Origin: Promerops cafer
Taxonomy: Eukaryota > Chordata > Aves > Passeriformes > Nectariniidae
Length of the DNA stretch: 64,000 bases
Direction of reading: 5' to 3'
NCBI GenBank assembly: GCA_013398275.1
Contig: VZSE01002702.1
Span: forward strand, 1,116,001-1,180,000
Part shown: one piece after another, positions 12,626-22,761 of the stretch
Position numbering within the stretch: position 1 is the stretch's first letter
Layout of the letters: each line of letters opens with the position of its first letter
Made by a program: the position numbers and the translations under genes
The notes under the pieces: model-generated
What the model saw: the letters and a program-made list of their open reading frames with translations, nothing else
What the model was told of the DNA's origin: nothing
Database searches by the model: none

Positions 12626-12664
12626 GGGTTTGTTGGGGTTTTTTTGGCAGGGGGGCTGGTGGGG
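12626..12664 (+). other. G-run cluster, possible G-quadruplex
   Basis: Four G-runs lie on the plus strand: 12626-12628 (3), 12635-12638 (4), 12650-12655 (6) and 12661-12664 (4), separated by 6, 11 and 5 bases. The surrounding bases are T-rich, giving strong G/T strand asymmetry. The spacing is compatible with an intramolecular quadruplex, though the middle loop is long. No gene start lies nearby, so no function can be assigned. Confidence 0.5.
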
Positions 12665-14176
12665 ATTGTTTGCATGTTTGTCTAATGAGAGGGATTTCCT
12701 AATTCCTCTAAGTCGTCTTAGCAGCTGGACAAATACTCTGTATGGCTGTAACTATGCAAAAGAACATCACTCTTCTAGATATCATCACTGAAATATTTTA
12801 ACTCAACATGCACTTTTTTTTTTAACAATGACTTTTTCCTCTCTTTCATATATGGTCCAGCCTTGAAATACAACTCTTATGGGGCTACCAGGAAACTCCT
12901 GTAAACAGAATGCATGAATCCCTAAAGGAATACAGCATTTATCAGCTAAATTCATGCTTTTCTCAGTCTTGAGGAAAGAGCTTATAATTCATTTATCAGT
13001 TAAATACTTTATGTAATTCAGCAGTTTTAAATATACTTAGGCTAGAAAGTTGCTGAAATGCTTATGCAACCTTTTAAAGGATTTTTCTTTGTCACTGCCA
13101 GATAAAGGATTATCAGATGAATTATATATAACAATGATGACACTGTAGGACAGGTTTTATCAAAGATCATTACAGTCACTAAAAATACCACAGAAATTCA
13201 CATGCTCCATCCCTGTGAAAAGTTGTTAATCAAAACTAGAGATGTGAAGATGCATCAGTTTAATAAATATGAAATCTCAAATGTTTTTACACCCTCAGGA
13301 TAGATTTCTCTTGACTACAACCTCCAGATAGGAATTATCATCTTACTGACACTACCTGAAATGCAAATTCTATGAATTCGATGGGGGGGGGGAAGAAAAG
13401 TGACCTACTTACAACTATGGTAAAATACACTTTCACATTGAAATATAAAAGTTTGATATATGGGAAATACATGTGCTAGCATATTTTTTCAGGATATTTT
13501 ATTCTTATTTTTAATGTATTTTCAATAATTTTATTAGAATGAGTGATACACCTGTAGTTTGTGATAACATAGGCATCATATCACAATTTCATGGAATTGG
13601 TGCCTTCATAGATGACAGAGTTAAATTTCAGAAATCATAATGCTTTGGATGGTTTATTAGTTTCTGCATATTTTTCATATAAACAGATTTATGAGCACAT
13701 TATATTTTAGTACAGCCATTAAGAAAATATGATTTTTATAGTTCTAGACACATTTGGAGTAACCCAACGTGCTTTACATATTTATGAGGGATTTTTAGTT
13801 ACAATGTGCTCATTAAAAGCTAGCACCCAAACCTAGACATTAATAAATGTTTTAATTAAGATGGGAATATCATCTGGGATGAAAAATATATTTCCTGTTC
13901 TTCTCCAAGAACTTCAGAAACATTAATATAATTATTATTATAACCAATAGTGCTGGTTATTTTTATGCCTGCAGCAACTACAGCTCCCAACAACAGAACA
14001 CAATCCTTTGCATCAGGTGCTGTATAAACAGGTAGCAGTATGCAATAAAGATACTGTACTTGTCAAGGGATGTTTTAAGTAATTAACAGGAGAAAAATTC
14101 AACCAAGGCATTTTCACCTACAACTGCTACAGAAACAGATTGAGCAGGAGGTTTCAGCTGTGTATCTCACTGGAAA
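12665..14176. other. AT-rich unique sequence; G10 tract
   Basis: No frame is worth listing. A run of ten G occurs at 13383-13392. From about 13400 to 13960 the sequence is strongly A/T-rich, with many TAAT-type cores and no repeat signature. Such texture is common in vertebrate conserved non-coding DNA, but conservation cannot be judged from one sequence. Confidence 0.5.
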
Positions 14177-14852
14177 AATAGAATAGTAGAATGGATTAGT
14201 TGGGAAGGGACCTTAAATATCATGTAGTTCAAATACCCCACAATGGACAGGGAGTCCTTCCACTAGACCAGGTTGCTCAAAGCCCCATCCAGCCTTGAAC
14301 ACTTCCAGGGAGAGGGCATCCACAGTTTCTCCTCACCACTCTCACAGTAAAGAATTTCTTCCTTATATCTAATCTAAACTTATTATCTTTCAGTTTAAAT
14401 CCTTTATCCCTTGTCCTGTCACCATACACTCTTGTGAAAAGTTCCTCTCTACCTCTCTTGTAGCACCTTTAGGTAATGGAAGGTGCTCTAAGATCTCCCT
14501 GGAGTGTCTTCTTCTCCAGGCTGAACAAACCCAACTTTCTCAGCCTGTCTTCATAGAAGAGGTAGTCCAGCCCTCTGATCATCTTCATGGCCTACTCAAG
14601 ACTTGCTCCAACAGGTCTACATATTTCTTGTGTCGGGGCCCCAGGGTGGAATACTGTATTCTAGGTGGGGTCTCATGAGATCAGAGTAGAGGGGGACAAT
14701 CATCTCCCTCAGCCTGCTGGTCACATTTCTTCTGATATAGCCCCGGGTACAGTTGGCTTTATGGGCTGTGAGCACATATTGATGAGGCATATTGAGCTTT
14801 ATGTTGTGCTTTAGAGACCTTTACCACCACTCCCAGTGCTCTGTAATCCTTC
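14177..14852 (-). mobile_element. CR1 LINE relic, 5'-truncated
   Basis: Two degraded octamers at 14177-14192 (AATAGAAT, AGTAGAAT) mark the CR1 3' end, read on the plus strand. Next come TTGGGAAGGGACCTTAAA, the 3' UTR, and the last part of ORF2 (CTTCTCCAGGCTGAACAA at about 14511-14528, then GGGGCCCCAGG...GGTGGGGTCTCA at about 14635-14674). The sequence stays alignable by eye to about 14790 and more weakly to about 14852. Many small indels and substitutions show that the copy is old. The catalytic RT region is not present. Confidence 0.92.
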
Positions 14853-15440
14853 TTAATACTCTTAGATGGCTCCTGACCTTTTCAATGGTGGTCCAGGAGT
14901 AGCTCCTTCATCTGAGCAGGTCTGCTGCCTGTTGGTGCCACAGGACAAAGGTCCGGGCACTTCCTGCAGTCGAGGCCTCTGCTGCATCCTGTCTCTTCAG
15001 CAGCTCCATCGGGGTGGAGGCATCGGCCACTGCTGGGGTGCATGGTGCAGACCCCTCAGACGGAGCTGCAGCCTTTGCTCTCAGAGGAAGGTCCATCATT
15101 CTGCATAGAGAGGCAGGTGGGATAAATGGCCTTGGCCTGTGCAAGTGGTCACAGTTGCTGCGTTATGTGGACTTCAAGTGTCCCCATTTAGCCAGCAGAA
15201 CGTCTCATGCTGCACATCCTCCTATGCAAACCATTGTGCCATGACCTGTTTGCCCTGTTTGCGCCCACCTGGTTGCAGGGCTCCCGTTGTATCCTACAAC
15301 ACCCTGATGATGTATCCTGCAGGATCATTATCATCCTGCAAGATGCAGTATCCTACTGCATCATCGTCATCCAGAACTGCACTGGGGTGCACATACAACC
15401 AAATCTTGATGCAATACAGCACCTGAGTCTCCTGACCTAC
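14853..15440. other. GC-richer block of unknown origin next to CR1
   Basis: Composition changes abruptly at the 5' edge of the CR1: this block is richer in G/C and has about ten CpG sites, against very few in its flanks. Frames are open on both strands (14866-15108 plus, 14908-15144 minus, 15014-15244 plus, 15139-15426 plus, 15207-15464 plus). None resembles a protein I know, and mutual overlap in several frames is what GC-rich DNA gives by chance. It does not continue as CR1 5' sequence that I recognise. It could be a decayed processed pseudogene, a non-autonomous or Harbinger-like DNA transposon remnant, or an old GC-rich exon. I cannot choose between these. Confidence 0.45.
15314..15362. 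other. palindrome plus hairpin within the GC-rich block
   Basis: Bases 15314-15325 form a perfect 12-bp palindrome (ATCCTGCAGGAT). Seventeen bases further on, 15342-15350 (GATGCAGTA) pairs exactly with 15354-15362 (TACTGCATC) around a 3-base loop. A related ATCCTGCA word recurs at 15333-15340, and GATGAT / ATCATC words flank the cluster. It looks like a locally self-complementary, partly duplicated patch rather than a known element end. Confidence 0.75.
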
Positions 15441-16788
15441 AGAAATGAACTAAATAGTTCGTAGTAATGACTAAAGGTTGGCTATTGCAGTTCACATTAA
15501 AAGGACATAATTTTGAGCAACAATTTTTATTGAAGACATAACTAAAATGAATCACAAATGGTTGAGTGTCACTGTCAAAGACTGTGTTCCACAAAAGCTG
15601 CCGTGAAGGAAAAGAAAACTGCTAACATACAAAGGCAAAATGCCACTTTTAGATAATGAGAGATTTCAGCATCCTCCTGCTTTTTCTGCCCATATCCTGG
15701 CACTGGTTTCAGAGCTTTTCTTCTTCTATACCTCCTATATGTTCACATCAGTCTGTGAATACCATGGTAACGTTTCCTCTGAATGCCACTGCATCACTGC
15801 CACCCCCAGAAAAATTCTCATTCACTATCCTTGACTGTTCAGCCTCCAGATCTCAACATATACTGATTCTGACTGCCTACTTCCAACATGGAAAGAAAAG
15901 CAATCTCACACCCAAATATCTGTCCTACCCACCAGCAGTTCCCTTAATTTCTGTATTTAAGGATTCAGTTCTCCATTACTGTCTTCCAAACTTAAACGTT
16001 ACTGATGTTATTTTTCAGTGTGTTTGCTGTGCATAATATTGTACAGCATTTAGTATAAGACATCTTCAGTAGGTGCCAGAGGATTTTAGATAGGAAAGCC
16101 TGCACATAAAAAAATTCATTATTGTTGGTCACAATCCACGGACTTAAACAGGAATTCATCTGCCCCAAAAGATTTGCAAAATCAAGCATTTAATGGACAT
16201 CACATTACTTTCAGTGGCTGACAACTCCCTGAAAAGTATACATTCCATGTAAAACCTTTCCCCTTTTCCACTGCCAACACAATAACCATCTCAGTCAGCT
16301 AGGCTATGTCCCTTTACCTTTTTGAATTGAACAGGAAGAATGACTATTCCCAGCAACCAGAAGGAAGATACTGTGCAGGAGAGAACCTGCTTACAGGTGT
16401 GAAATGAAGCCATTGCATCGATTTCAGTGACACTTCTGCCTTTTACAGAAACAGGAAATTTGGCCAAGACAGCCTTCAGCCATCTAAAAAGCACTGCACA
16501 AGTCAGACTTGTCCTCTGGGAGGAAGATCTCTCTTTCATGTCAGCCACTGCTTATTGAGTCAAAACAGCTTTCTGCCACATTTAACATTCAAAACATTAA
16601 AGGCAATCTATCTTCTGCATCCATATCAGTGGCTGGTTGACAAAGTCTCTATATTGATTTTCCTACCAGAAATTGAAAACCTGTCACTCTGAACACTGAC
16701 TCTCCTGTTGACTCCCAACACAGCTCCAAGGTAAGGTGAAATCCACACAACCACTAAGGGTGGTAGCAGGACACTCGCTTTGTGTTTT
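15441..16788. other. unique sequence, no gene seen
   Basis: A plus-strand frame at 15656-16036 (126 codons) overlaps another plus frame at 15640-15834. Neither is recognisable. No transposon signature is seen until the SINE at 16789. Confidence 0.55.
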
Positions 16789-16930
16789 CACAGAATCACA
16801 GAATGTTCTGAGTTGGAAGGGACCCACAAGGATCATCAGGTCCAACTCTTCAGTGAATAGCCCATACACGGAATTGAACACACAGCCTAGGTGTTATAAG
16901 CACCATGCTCTAACCAATGGAGCTCATCTC
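16789..16930 (-). mobile_element. TguSINE1-like SINE (tRNA-Ile head, CR1 tail)
   Basis: On the plus strand the copy begins with two CACAGAAT octamers (16789-16796, 16797-16804) and a CR1-type tail (GTTCTGAGTTGGAAGGGACC). It ends in a tRNA-derived head. Read on the minus strand, the head has an A-box-like GAGCTCCATTGGTTAGAGCA (16926 down to 16907) and a diverged B-box-like TGTTCAATTCC (16880 down to 16870). Between them is an anticodon-loop region like tRNA-Ile(AAU), mutated to TTAT. This architecture matches the passerine SINE TguSINE1, which is mobilised by CR1. Mutations in both boxes and the anticodon mean it is neither a working tRNA nor likely an active SINE. Confidence 0.9.
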
Positions 16931-17254
16931 TGAAAGAGCTGACTGAAAGAGCTCTTCAGGGAAAATTAGAATCCCTTCTGCTGAGAGGGAAAGGATTTTC
17001 TTCTTAAACCTTTATTGATTCCAGCTTGAAAAACACTTAGATTCCATGTTTAGGAAATTACTCTGAGATGGTTACTATTGTAATGCACAAAAGGTTATTT
17101 CAATATCTTAGGTTATCCATTTAAGAATTAAATGTGATCCTAATTTCATTTATTAAAGAAAAATAAAAATTCAAATCAAAGGTAAATAGACATAGGCTAT
17201 TACAGTCTGTTAGGGGTTTTGTTACTATGGTAAAAAAATCAACATCTGCATACT
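16931..17254. other. short unique spacer between SINE and LTR
   Basis: A/T-rich sequence of about 320 bases with no frame and no repeat that I recognise. Confidence 0.6.
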
Positions 17255-17830
17255 TGTACTGGTTTTGGATGGCACAGAGAAATTTCTTCATAGTAGTTTG
17301 TACAGGGTTGTGTTTTGGATTTGTGCTGGAAACAGCATTGATAACCCAGGGATGGGTTTGTTACTGCTGAGCAGTGCTCACACAGAGCCAGGGCCTCTTC
17401 TGCTTCTCACTGCACCCCACCAGTGAGGGGCTGGGGGTGCACAAGGAGTTGGGAGGGGACACAGCTGGGACAGTTGACCCCAACTGACCACAGGGATATT
17501 TCAGACCATATGGCACCATGCTCAGCAATGGAAGCTCCAGGAAGAAGGAAGTGGGAGATATTCAAAGTGATGGTGTTTGTCTTCCCCAGTCACCATCACA
17601 CATGATGGGGCCCTGCTCTTCCAGAGATGGCTGAACACCTGCTTGCCCATGGTAAGTGGTGAATAAATTCCTTGTTCTATTTTGCTTGAAAAGCACCTTT
17701 TGCTTTCCCTATTAAACTGTACCCACGAGTTTGCTCACTTTTACCCTTCTGATTCTTTCCCCCATCCAACTGGAAAAGGAAGACCAAGCCACTGTGGGGC
17801 TCAGCTGCCCACTAGGATTAAACCATGAGG
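17255..17830 (+). mobile_element. solo LTR of an avian endogenous retrovirus, probably ERVL-type
   Basis: The element runs from a TG-containing edge (17255, TGTACTGGTTTTGG) to a pyrimidine/purine-rich 3' part ending in TTAAACCATGAGG (about 17818-17830). Recognisable landmarks in order are TTTTGGATTTGTGCTGGAAA (about 17313-17332), GTTACTGCTGAGCAGTGCT (about 17359-17377), GGGGTGCACAAG, GGGATATTTCAGACCATATG, an ATTAAA polyadenylation signal at 17711-17716, and ACCCACGAGTTTGCTCACTTTTACC. These follow a common Neoaves LTR that I attribute to the ERVL class. Where a TATA-type promoter would be expected, near 17521-17540, none is present. No gag, pol or env sequence lies on either side, so this is a solo LTR left by recombination. 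No clear target-site duplication is seen, so the ends are approximate. Confidence 0.85.
17711..17716 (+). terminator. LTR polyadenylation signal (ATTAAA)
   Basis: ATTAAA lies inside the LTR, followed downstream by a T/C-rich stretch (about 17737-17762). This is the position at which retroviral R-region transcripts of this LTR type would be polyadenylated. Whether it still works is unknown. Confidence 0.5.
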
Positions 17831-20800
17831 TATTAAAAATGATCCAGAGAAGTACAACTTTGTCTGGATCTGAGAATAAATCCATATGCAAATCTGGATG
17901 TCTCTTTGAGACTTTCCTTCCCATTTAGACCTTGTTCCCATCTTTTATTCTCCATCAGTCTGGTGGAAATAACAACACAGAAAGGGAAAACATACAGAAA
18001 ACAACAAAGATTGGTCTCCAGAGAATTAGTAGCTGATATTCTTCTGGTAAGTTTGAAAGACTTAACCATTGACTTGTGCTAAAAGAATAAAAGAAAAGTG
18101 GTTTTAGACCACTTACATTCCTACTGGTGTATCACAGATAGTACCACAGATATGAGACCTGTGGTTTCTGTAGCATGGGTACAGGGTAACACCTCCTGTT
18201 TGGAGAGATAGATAGGATTGTCTAAAACTTGTGAAAAAGGGAAGAACACTTGTGCAGAGAATGTCTATATGGGAATGACTCACAATTTCCAGATCTAAAC
18301 TACTTTATTCAGGCTACGCTTGTATCAGGAATTAAAATGGAACTCATGTCCATACAAGTACATGCATACTGATCAAATATTAAATGACCCACTTGGCAAA
18401 CCAGAATTTCCCCCAGACACAGCCTGGGCATGATCTGTGTGTTAGTATGGATCACAGACCACTTCCAGCTTGGGCTATCTGGACACAACTGCTGTCTCTG
18501 TGTCTCAGGCTGGTGAGAGATCTTTGCTGCATGGATGCAACCCATGTTGTGGCAGGCTGGGTCAGGTCCAGAAAATTATTTTTTTATTCGTATACTAACC
18601 TCTGAGCATCTGGTCGTATCATGTGTATAGAGAAAAAGGAAATATTCCCTGATGTATATTCCAGCACACATGAAAACATTCACCCTCAGAAATTTCTCTT
18701 GGCGCCCAGTCGTATGGTAAAGCACACAAAGATCCCAGCTGGAATCGCAGAGCCTCATACCAGTGATGAAACAAAGCCCTCTCTTTCCTTGAAAGACTAA
18801 GGAAATTCCTGGTTTTGTTTGTGAAGAACAAAGTTCTAAATCACATCCCTGTGACAACAAAGTCTTGAAACTCATCTTATTCTCCATCCTGTTAGAGACC
18901 CTTGAGAGCCCCTTATCCTCACCTCTCTAGAAAAATCCCTGCAAGCCATTCCTACCTATATGGTTGGCATCAAGAGGATCTGGGGTGTAATTAGTGACCC
19001 ACAAGAATCCAGGGAAGTGCCATTCTGACAGGAACAGAAAGGCAGAAAAGATTGCTAGATGCATCAAGAAATCACACTGTATATTATGAACTTGTGCTGC
19101 AAACAGAGAAATGTGAAGAAAGAGAGAAAGCAGTATGGCTACAGTAAGAGAAAATTCAGAGAAGATTCTGGGTCTCACAAGGATGCAGGCCAAACAAACC
19201 AACTCCAGACACTGGATGAACTACAGCATTTTCTGTCTCTTCTGTAACAAGTCAGAGCCATAGGACACAGTTTAGACACAAGTCTGAATTTTACTTAAAA
19301 AACAGGTGGAAAGTTCAAGATTAAGATTCTGACCCTGATCCAGAGCCACATTAATCATTAAAAAACAAAAATCCCGAGGAGTAAGTGTATGAAAAACAAC
19401 CACTCAGAAGTATAAGATTTTGACACTAAACAGATACAAAGTTCTAAGATTCTTCTCCGCATCAATCTATCACTGAGACCAGATCTGAAGTGCCCCAGTG
19501 CCAAGTCTTTGCAGCAATGCCAAGTTGTACAGAGAAATTCAGCAGAGCTAAGTAGTCCTGTTTCAGTTGCTGCAAGTTCCAAAGTTTAAGGACTCAGATG
19601 ATAAATTGTCCATAGCAAGTTTGTTTGCTCAGCATAATTTTGGCACTTCTATCTAAATGCATAATACCAATCTCTCTGGTATGGTTCTGCTTTATCTTTT
19701 CACAGTATCAGCTACTAAAAAACTCAGAAATTTTTAAATGGAAAAATGACATCACAATGTAACACAGTGAACTTCCTCTCCTCCCCAGTTCAGCACCATA
19801 GTTAGAGCCATTAAAGCCCTAGCAGTATCCCCCGACACTTGGATGATGTGTATCAGCTGTGAGAGTGATGAAGACAAACATTTTTCTACAACTGTTCATG
19901 GCTACTTGCTGCATCAAATAATAACCAGGACTCTGCAGAGGAGTTTATTCTGAATGGCTCTCATCTGAATGCCCAGAGAATTGTGACAGAAGTAGAATAT
20001 TAGCTAGTAGTAATCTGAGAGATTTCTGATGCATGGAGTCATGAAAAGCATTTGGACATGTGATCTTCAGACAACAAAAGCAGCAGACAACTTCTTACAC
20101 AGCCTCCTGAAGAGACCAGGAAAAAAAGCAGCTCCCACTAGAATTTGGAAAGGAGCTAGTTCATCTGGAGAACAATATCAGGTAATTCATCCCATTCTGA
20201 CTTCTGTCAGAGGAAAAAGACCAACAACTACTAGTTCATTACAGCTGAAGTGGTGACAAAAGAGTTCATCCTACCTGATTTAGCCAACACTCCTTACTGT
20301 TTGTCTTTGGTTCCTGAACTCATTGCTTAATATACAGAGCTTCCACAGGCTTTTCTTTCCTACTTATGTGCCTTTGACCCTGCTTCTCATCAGCAAGTTT
20401 TTGACATACACATTGAAGCATGGCTTAATGATGAAACAGAGCTGTCAATTAACAAAAAGTTCTTGTCTTTGAAGTCTTGTCAACCTCTGAAGGATATGCT
20501 TTTACTTAGTGTTAAATGAACCTGTGGAAGCATTTTATGGACTGCAGTCAAAATAGAAAGTCTTTTAGGAAGCTGAAACCTTGCAGTCCCAGATAAATAA
20601 ATCATGTGGACTCTATGAAGGTTCAAAGATGGAAGAAAATATTCTGATTTACTGTGAGGGTTTGGATACTGACTAGGCATTTGCATGAAATTCATCCTTT
20701 GAAACCAAAGTTGGAGCTATTCTGGGAAGTACTCCCTCATGAATAAAAAACAACAGAGGAAGAGCGTAAAATCATCAGCTATGTGGTCCCAAAACCCCCA

Positions 20801-22742
20801 TCACAACAGTAGTTATTTTTCTCTAGGTTCCTTGATACAAAGGGTCACACTGACATGTCAAAGTTCAAATTGTGGGGACAATAAAAGCCTCAAAAAGTGT
20901 ATCTTCAAAAGACTACTATGACAAAAGACTACAATGTGCTCAGCAAAGATTCTGGCAGCTGAAGCAATTAGCAAAATGTGTTCTACAAATTCACCACCGG
21001 AAGTACAGACAAGGTCACGTGGGTGCAGTTGTGCTGGCATTTCTACCTGGAAGGGTGGGGACAAGATGAACCAACTTGATGGTTTTAATACTGTCTCAAA
21101 GATGGAGACAGCTTCATTCTCAGTTGGGCTTGCGTATGCTCTGAGCTGGCCCCAGTCCTGAGCTCTGAATACCCCAGGAGACCTTCTGAAAGGTGACCTG
21201 TGCAGCAGCACCACATAACAGAGCCACCACAAGGACACTAGTCCTCCTCCAATAAAATCAGCACTAACAGGAAAATGAAGAGTGCACCTGTTGTTTCTAA
21301 GGTAAAATAAAGTAGTACTTTCCATACTCTTTCTCAATCAAACTTAAATCAGTCTTCTCTGACTGGCCTTCTACTGACAGTCACAATAACACTCTAACCT
21401 ATGTTCTGGGGAGCCCAGAACACAACCTCCAAATGCTGCCATGACAGCCAGGGAAAGGTTGTTTCATGCTGTTGTGGGATTCTGATTTCAAAAGGACTTG
21501 CTCCATTAAGTTACTATGCTTTCAAACATTAACACAGCTTTATGTGAGTAAGAAAAAACAATTATAGCACAACATTCTCGACTTAGACTAAAAGGGAGGT
21601 ATGTTCCCTTTCTCTCCAATTATAGAAGCTCTTTAGTCTCTTTCCCAATTGTCCTTTACTGCCATAACTATCTTCTTTCCTTCTATTTTTTTCCTTATCA
21701 TCAAGTTTGTTTCTCTTATTAGAAGACATTTGGCCCAAATGAGAAGCTTTTTCTCCTTGATGGCTAAAATTGTTTATGTATGTAGACATTCATTTTCTGT
21801 CTCTTTTATGTATTTTATGTATTCTTCAGCCCTTTGACCTTAACAGTCCTTCATGTTCCGCATTCACCTCCTTCCGTGACAGCTAAACTATTTGACTCAG
21901 GTTTCAGAAATGAGTTCTTGTTATTTTATTGTTCTGATTTATTATTCTTTTGTTCCTTGTCATTTTGACTAACCTGTATTCAGAAAATAGCTAGTTACAC
22001 AGCAGGGGTGGTTTTAAAGAGATAAGCAATTTTTCTGTTAGGAATAGGGAAACTCAACTTTCTGTCCCCTTTGTCAAGTAAAACAAAAGTAAATTTTCTA
22101 ATTACCTTATAGATTAGGTCAGTCATTATCCTAAGGTATTACTACCTTCTCAGATTATCAGGTGAGGACCATAAGATTTAAAGATATTGACCAGGCCAAG
22201 GCTAGGCTTAACATTATTGTTCAGTGTATGTGCACATTCTCCCAGGAGCATCTGGAAGAATCACTTTTTCCAGTAGTAATAAAGTAGAAAAGATACGAGT
22301 AAATAATTAGAGCTCTTGAATGTAATGTACCAGATTTCCAGTCCATAGCACATGATGGCTAATTATACCCATGGCTGGAGCTGCAAACTGCAAACACTTT
22401 TCCTGTTCTGAGTACAGATGAGATTCCTAGGAACGGAATGAAAAGGTTTGCTTTCAGCTCAGACCTACTATGATGACCTCCACATGTATGAATGACACTG
22501 GAGGGAGCTACTAACAATCCAAAACAGAGAGCTCAAAATACAGAACATTTTGCAGAAATATTGCTTTGGGCATTTATCTAACTTCAGCACTTGGTATGAT
22601 ACCAGGAACACAAAAAAGGAGAACTGATGTGAAACAATGCAAGCAACATATCCAAAAGCCAGCATGGGAGGTGTTAGGACAGTTCTATGCACCACAAATG
22701 CTTTTTGGTTAATCTTTTGTAGTTTTCCAGAGATGGATGATG
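17831..22742. other. unique sequence, no gene seen
   Basis: The longest frame is minus 20858-21337 (159 codons), with a plus-strand 75-codon frame inside it. The translation contains hydrophobic patches but no motif I recognise and no convincing splice sites. Smaller frames at 18576-18887 (minus, 103 codons) and 19059-19247 are also unremarkable. No transposon is seen. Confidence 0.55.
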
Positions 22743-22761
22743 AAAAAAAAAAAAAAAAAAA
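22743..22761 (+). repeat. A19 homopolymer
   Basis: Nineteen consecutive A. I checked upstream for a processed pseudogene body and both sides for a matching target-site duplication and found neither, so it is called a simple A tract. Confidence 0.9.

Noticed and set aside
16850..16930. A functional tRNA-Ile gene
   Set aside because: The A and B boxes and the anticodon are mutated, and the tRNA-like head is fused to a CR1-type tail, so it is a SINE.
17423..17605. 60-codon plus frame as a small gene
   Set aside because: It lies wholly inside the LTR and has no recognisable product.
20858..21337. 159-codon minus-strand frame with hydrophobic patches
   Set aside because: No recognised domain, no splice or promoter context, and a plus-strand frame lies across the same bases. 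Its length is only slightly above what chance gives.
22700..22761. Processed pseudogene ending in the A19 tract
   Set aside because: No recognisable coding body upstream and no matching target-site duplication around the tract.
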